Source of the DNA: Streptococcus parasanguinis
Lineage (GTDB): Bacteria > Bacillota > Bacilli > Lactobacillales > Streptococcaceae
Direction of reading: 5' to 3'
DNA: 64,000 nt
Assembly: GCF_031582885.1 (NCBI RefSeq)
Contig: NZ_CP133988.1
Location: 1,743,501-1,807,500, forward strand
Part shown: piece by piece, positions 63,852 to 64,000 of the stretch
Layout of the letters: every line of letters starts with the position of its first letter
Numbering within the stretch: position 1 is the first letter of the stretch
Notes under the pieces: model-generated
Told to the model about the DNA's origin: nothing
The model's input: the letters and a program-made list of their open reading frames with translations, nothing else
The model's database searches: none
Program-made: the position numbers and the translations under genes

Positions 63852-64000
63852 TTAAAGTCCGATTTCTGCTTGAACAACTGCAGCAATGGTATCTACATAG
63901 TAGTCCACTTCTTCATGGGTTGGAGCTTCTGCCATGACACGAAGGAGGGGTTCAGTTCCACTTGGACGCACGAGGATGCGGCCATTTCCTGCCATTTCCG
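63852..64000 (-). CDS. glmM: phosphoglucosamine mutase, C-terminal end (runs off window)
   Basis: The last 48 codons on the minus strand read [20 protein letters not shown] and end [10 protein letters not shown] before TAA at 63852-63854. The RPSGTEP loop binds the phosphate of the hexosamine in GlmM, which converts GlcN-6-P to GlcN-1-P for UDP-GlcNAc and peptidoglycan synthesis. No terminator separates it from the adhesin gene 47 bp downstream. Confidence 0.93.
   Translation of the reverse strand, partial: EMAGNGRILVRPSGTEPLLRVMAEAPTHEEVDYYVDTIAAVVQAEIGL

Overview
The window is a chromosomal segment of a low-GC Gram-positive bacterium and almost certainly an oral Streptococcus. The evidence is CiaRH next to pepN, the dnaG-rpoD, pfkA-pyk and whiA-yvcK-rapZ groups, a rhamnose-glucan type polysaccharide locus with rmlD and rgpA, an LPxTG surface protein and a tmRNA tag reading AKNNNSYALAA. 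The species is not fixed by what I can see. The gene set fits the sanguinis/parasanguinis/mitis side of the genus, and I offer S. parasanguinis-like only as a guess.

Region 1 (1-15.3 kb, minus strand) is one end of a cell-wall polysaccharide locus. It runs from a GtrB-type lipid-linked sugar synthase and a GtrII-type membrane transferase, through rmlD, a flippase, a GT2, a DPM1-like GT2 with its small DUF2304 partner, another GT2 and a polytopic protein. It continues with a three-domain GT2-RgpF-GT4 fusion, a DUF2142 membrane protein and a GT4, and ends in the start of rgpA at the window edge. By eye it is a mosaic of very AT-rich and ordinary genes, cut into transcription units by internal promoters and terminators.

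Region 2 (15.4-25.6 kb) holds an oxidoreductase and a DEAD-box helicase pair, a PgdA-type deacetylase, the ciaR-ciaH-gloA unit preceded by a Gly/Gln/Asn-rich membrane protein, bioY and pepN. The Gly-rich gene has what looks like a CiaR-activated promoter (three 11-bp-spaced hexamers, then 10 bp, then TATAAT) and sits where S. mutans carries ciaX.

Region 3 (25.6-36.9 kb) is the complete pstS-C-A-B-B-phoU operon, a spx-UPF0223-IMPase-rsmF operon, truB-ribF and a flavoprotein disulfide reductase. Region 4 (37-49.4 kb) has a hydrolase/DUF2130 pair, pcrA, a manganese-type CDF exporter, an apparently active-site-less signal peptidase I homologue, pyk, pfkA and dnaE. The tmRNA and a tRNA-Ser follow in tandem.

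Region 5 (50-64 kb) has a two-gene ABC exporter, a DUF59 Fe-S factor, rpoD and dnaG, mscL (opposite strand), rpsU, an Fnr-type reductase, whiA-yvcK-rapZ-ridA, two very small genes flanking obg, an LPxTG adhesin with a Ser-rich stalk and the 3' end of glmM. Two intergenic structures stand out. One is a 139-bp element with terminal inverted repeats enclosing three perfect hairpins between convergent genes (57231-57369). The other is a 48-49 bp tandem repeat with compensatory stem changes downstream of rpoD (52088-52209).

No phage, IS element or CRISPR array was seen, and there is no gene-free stretch above 300 bp. All homology statements are from memory of protein families; no search was run.
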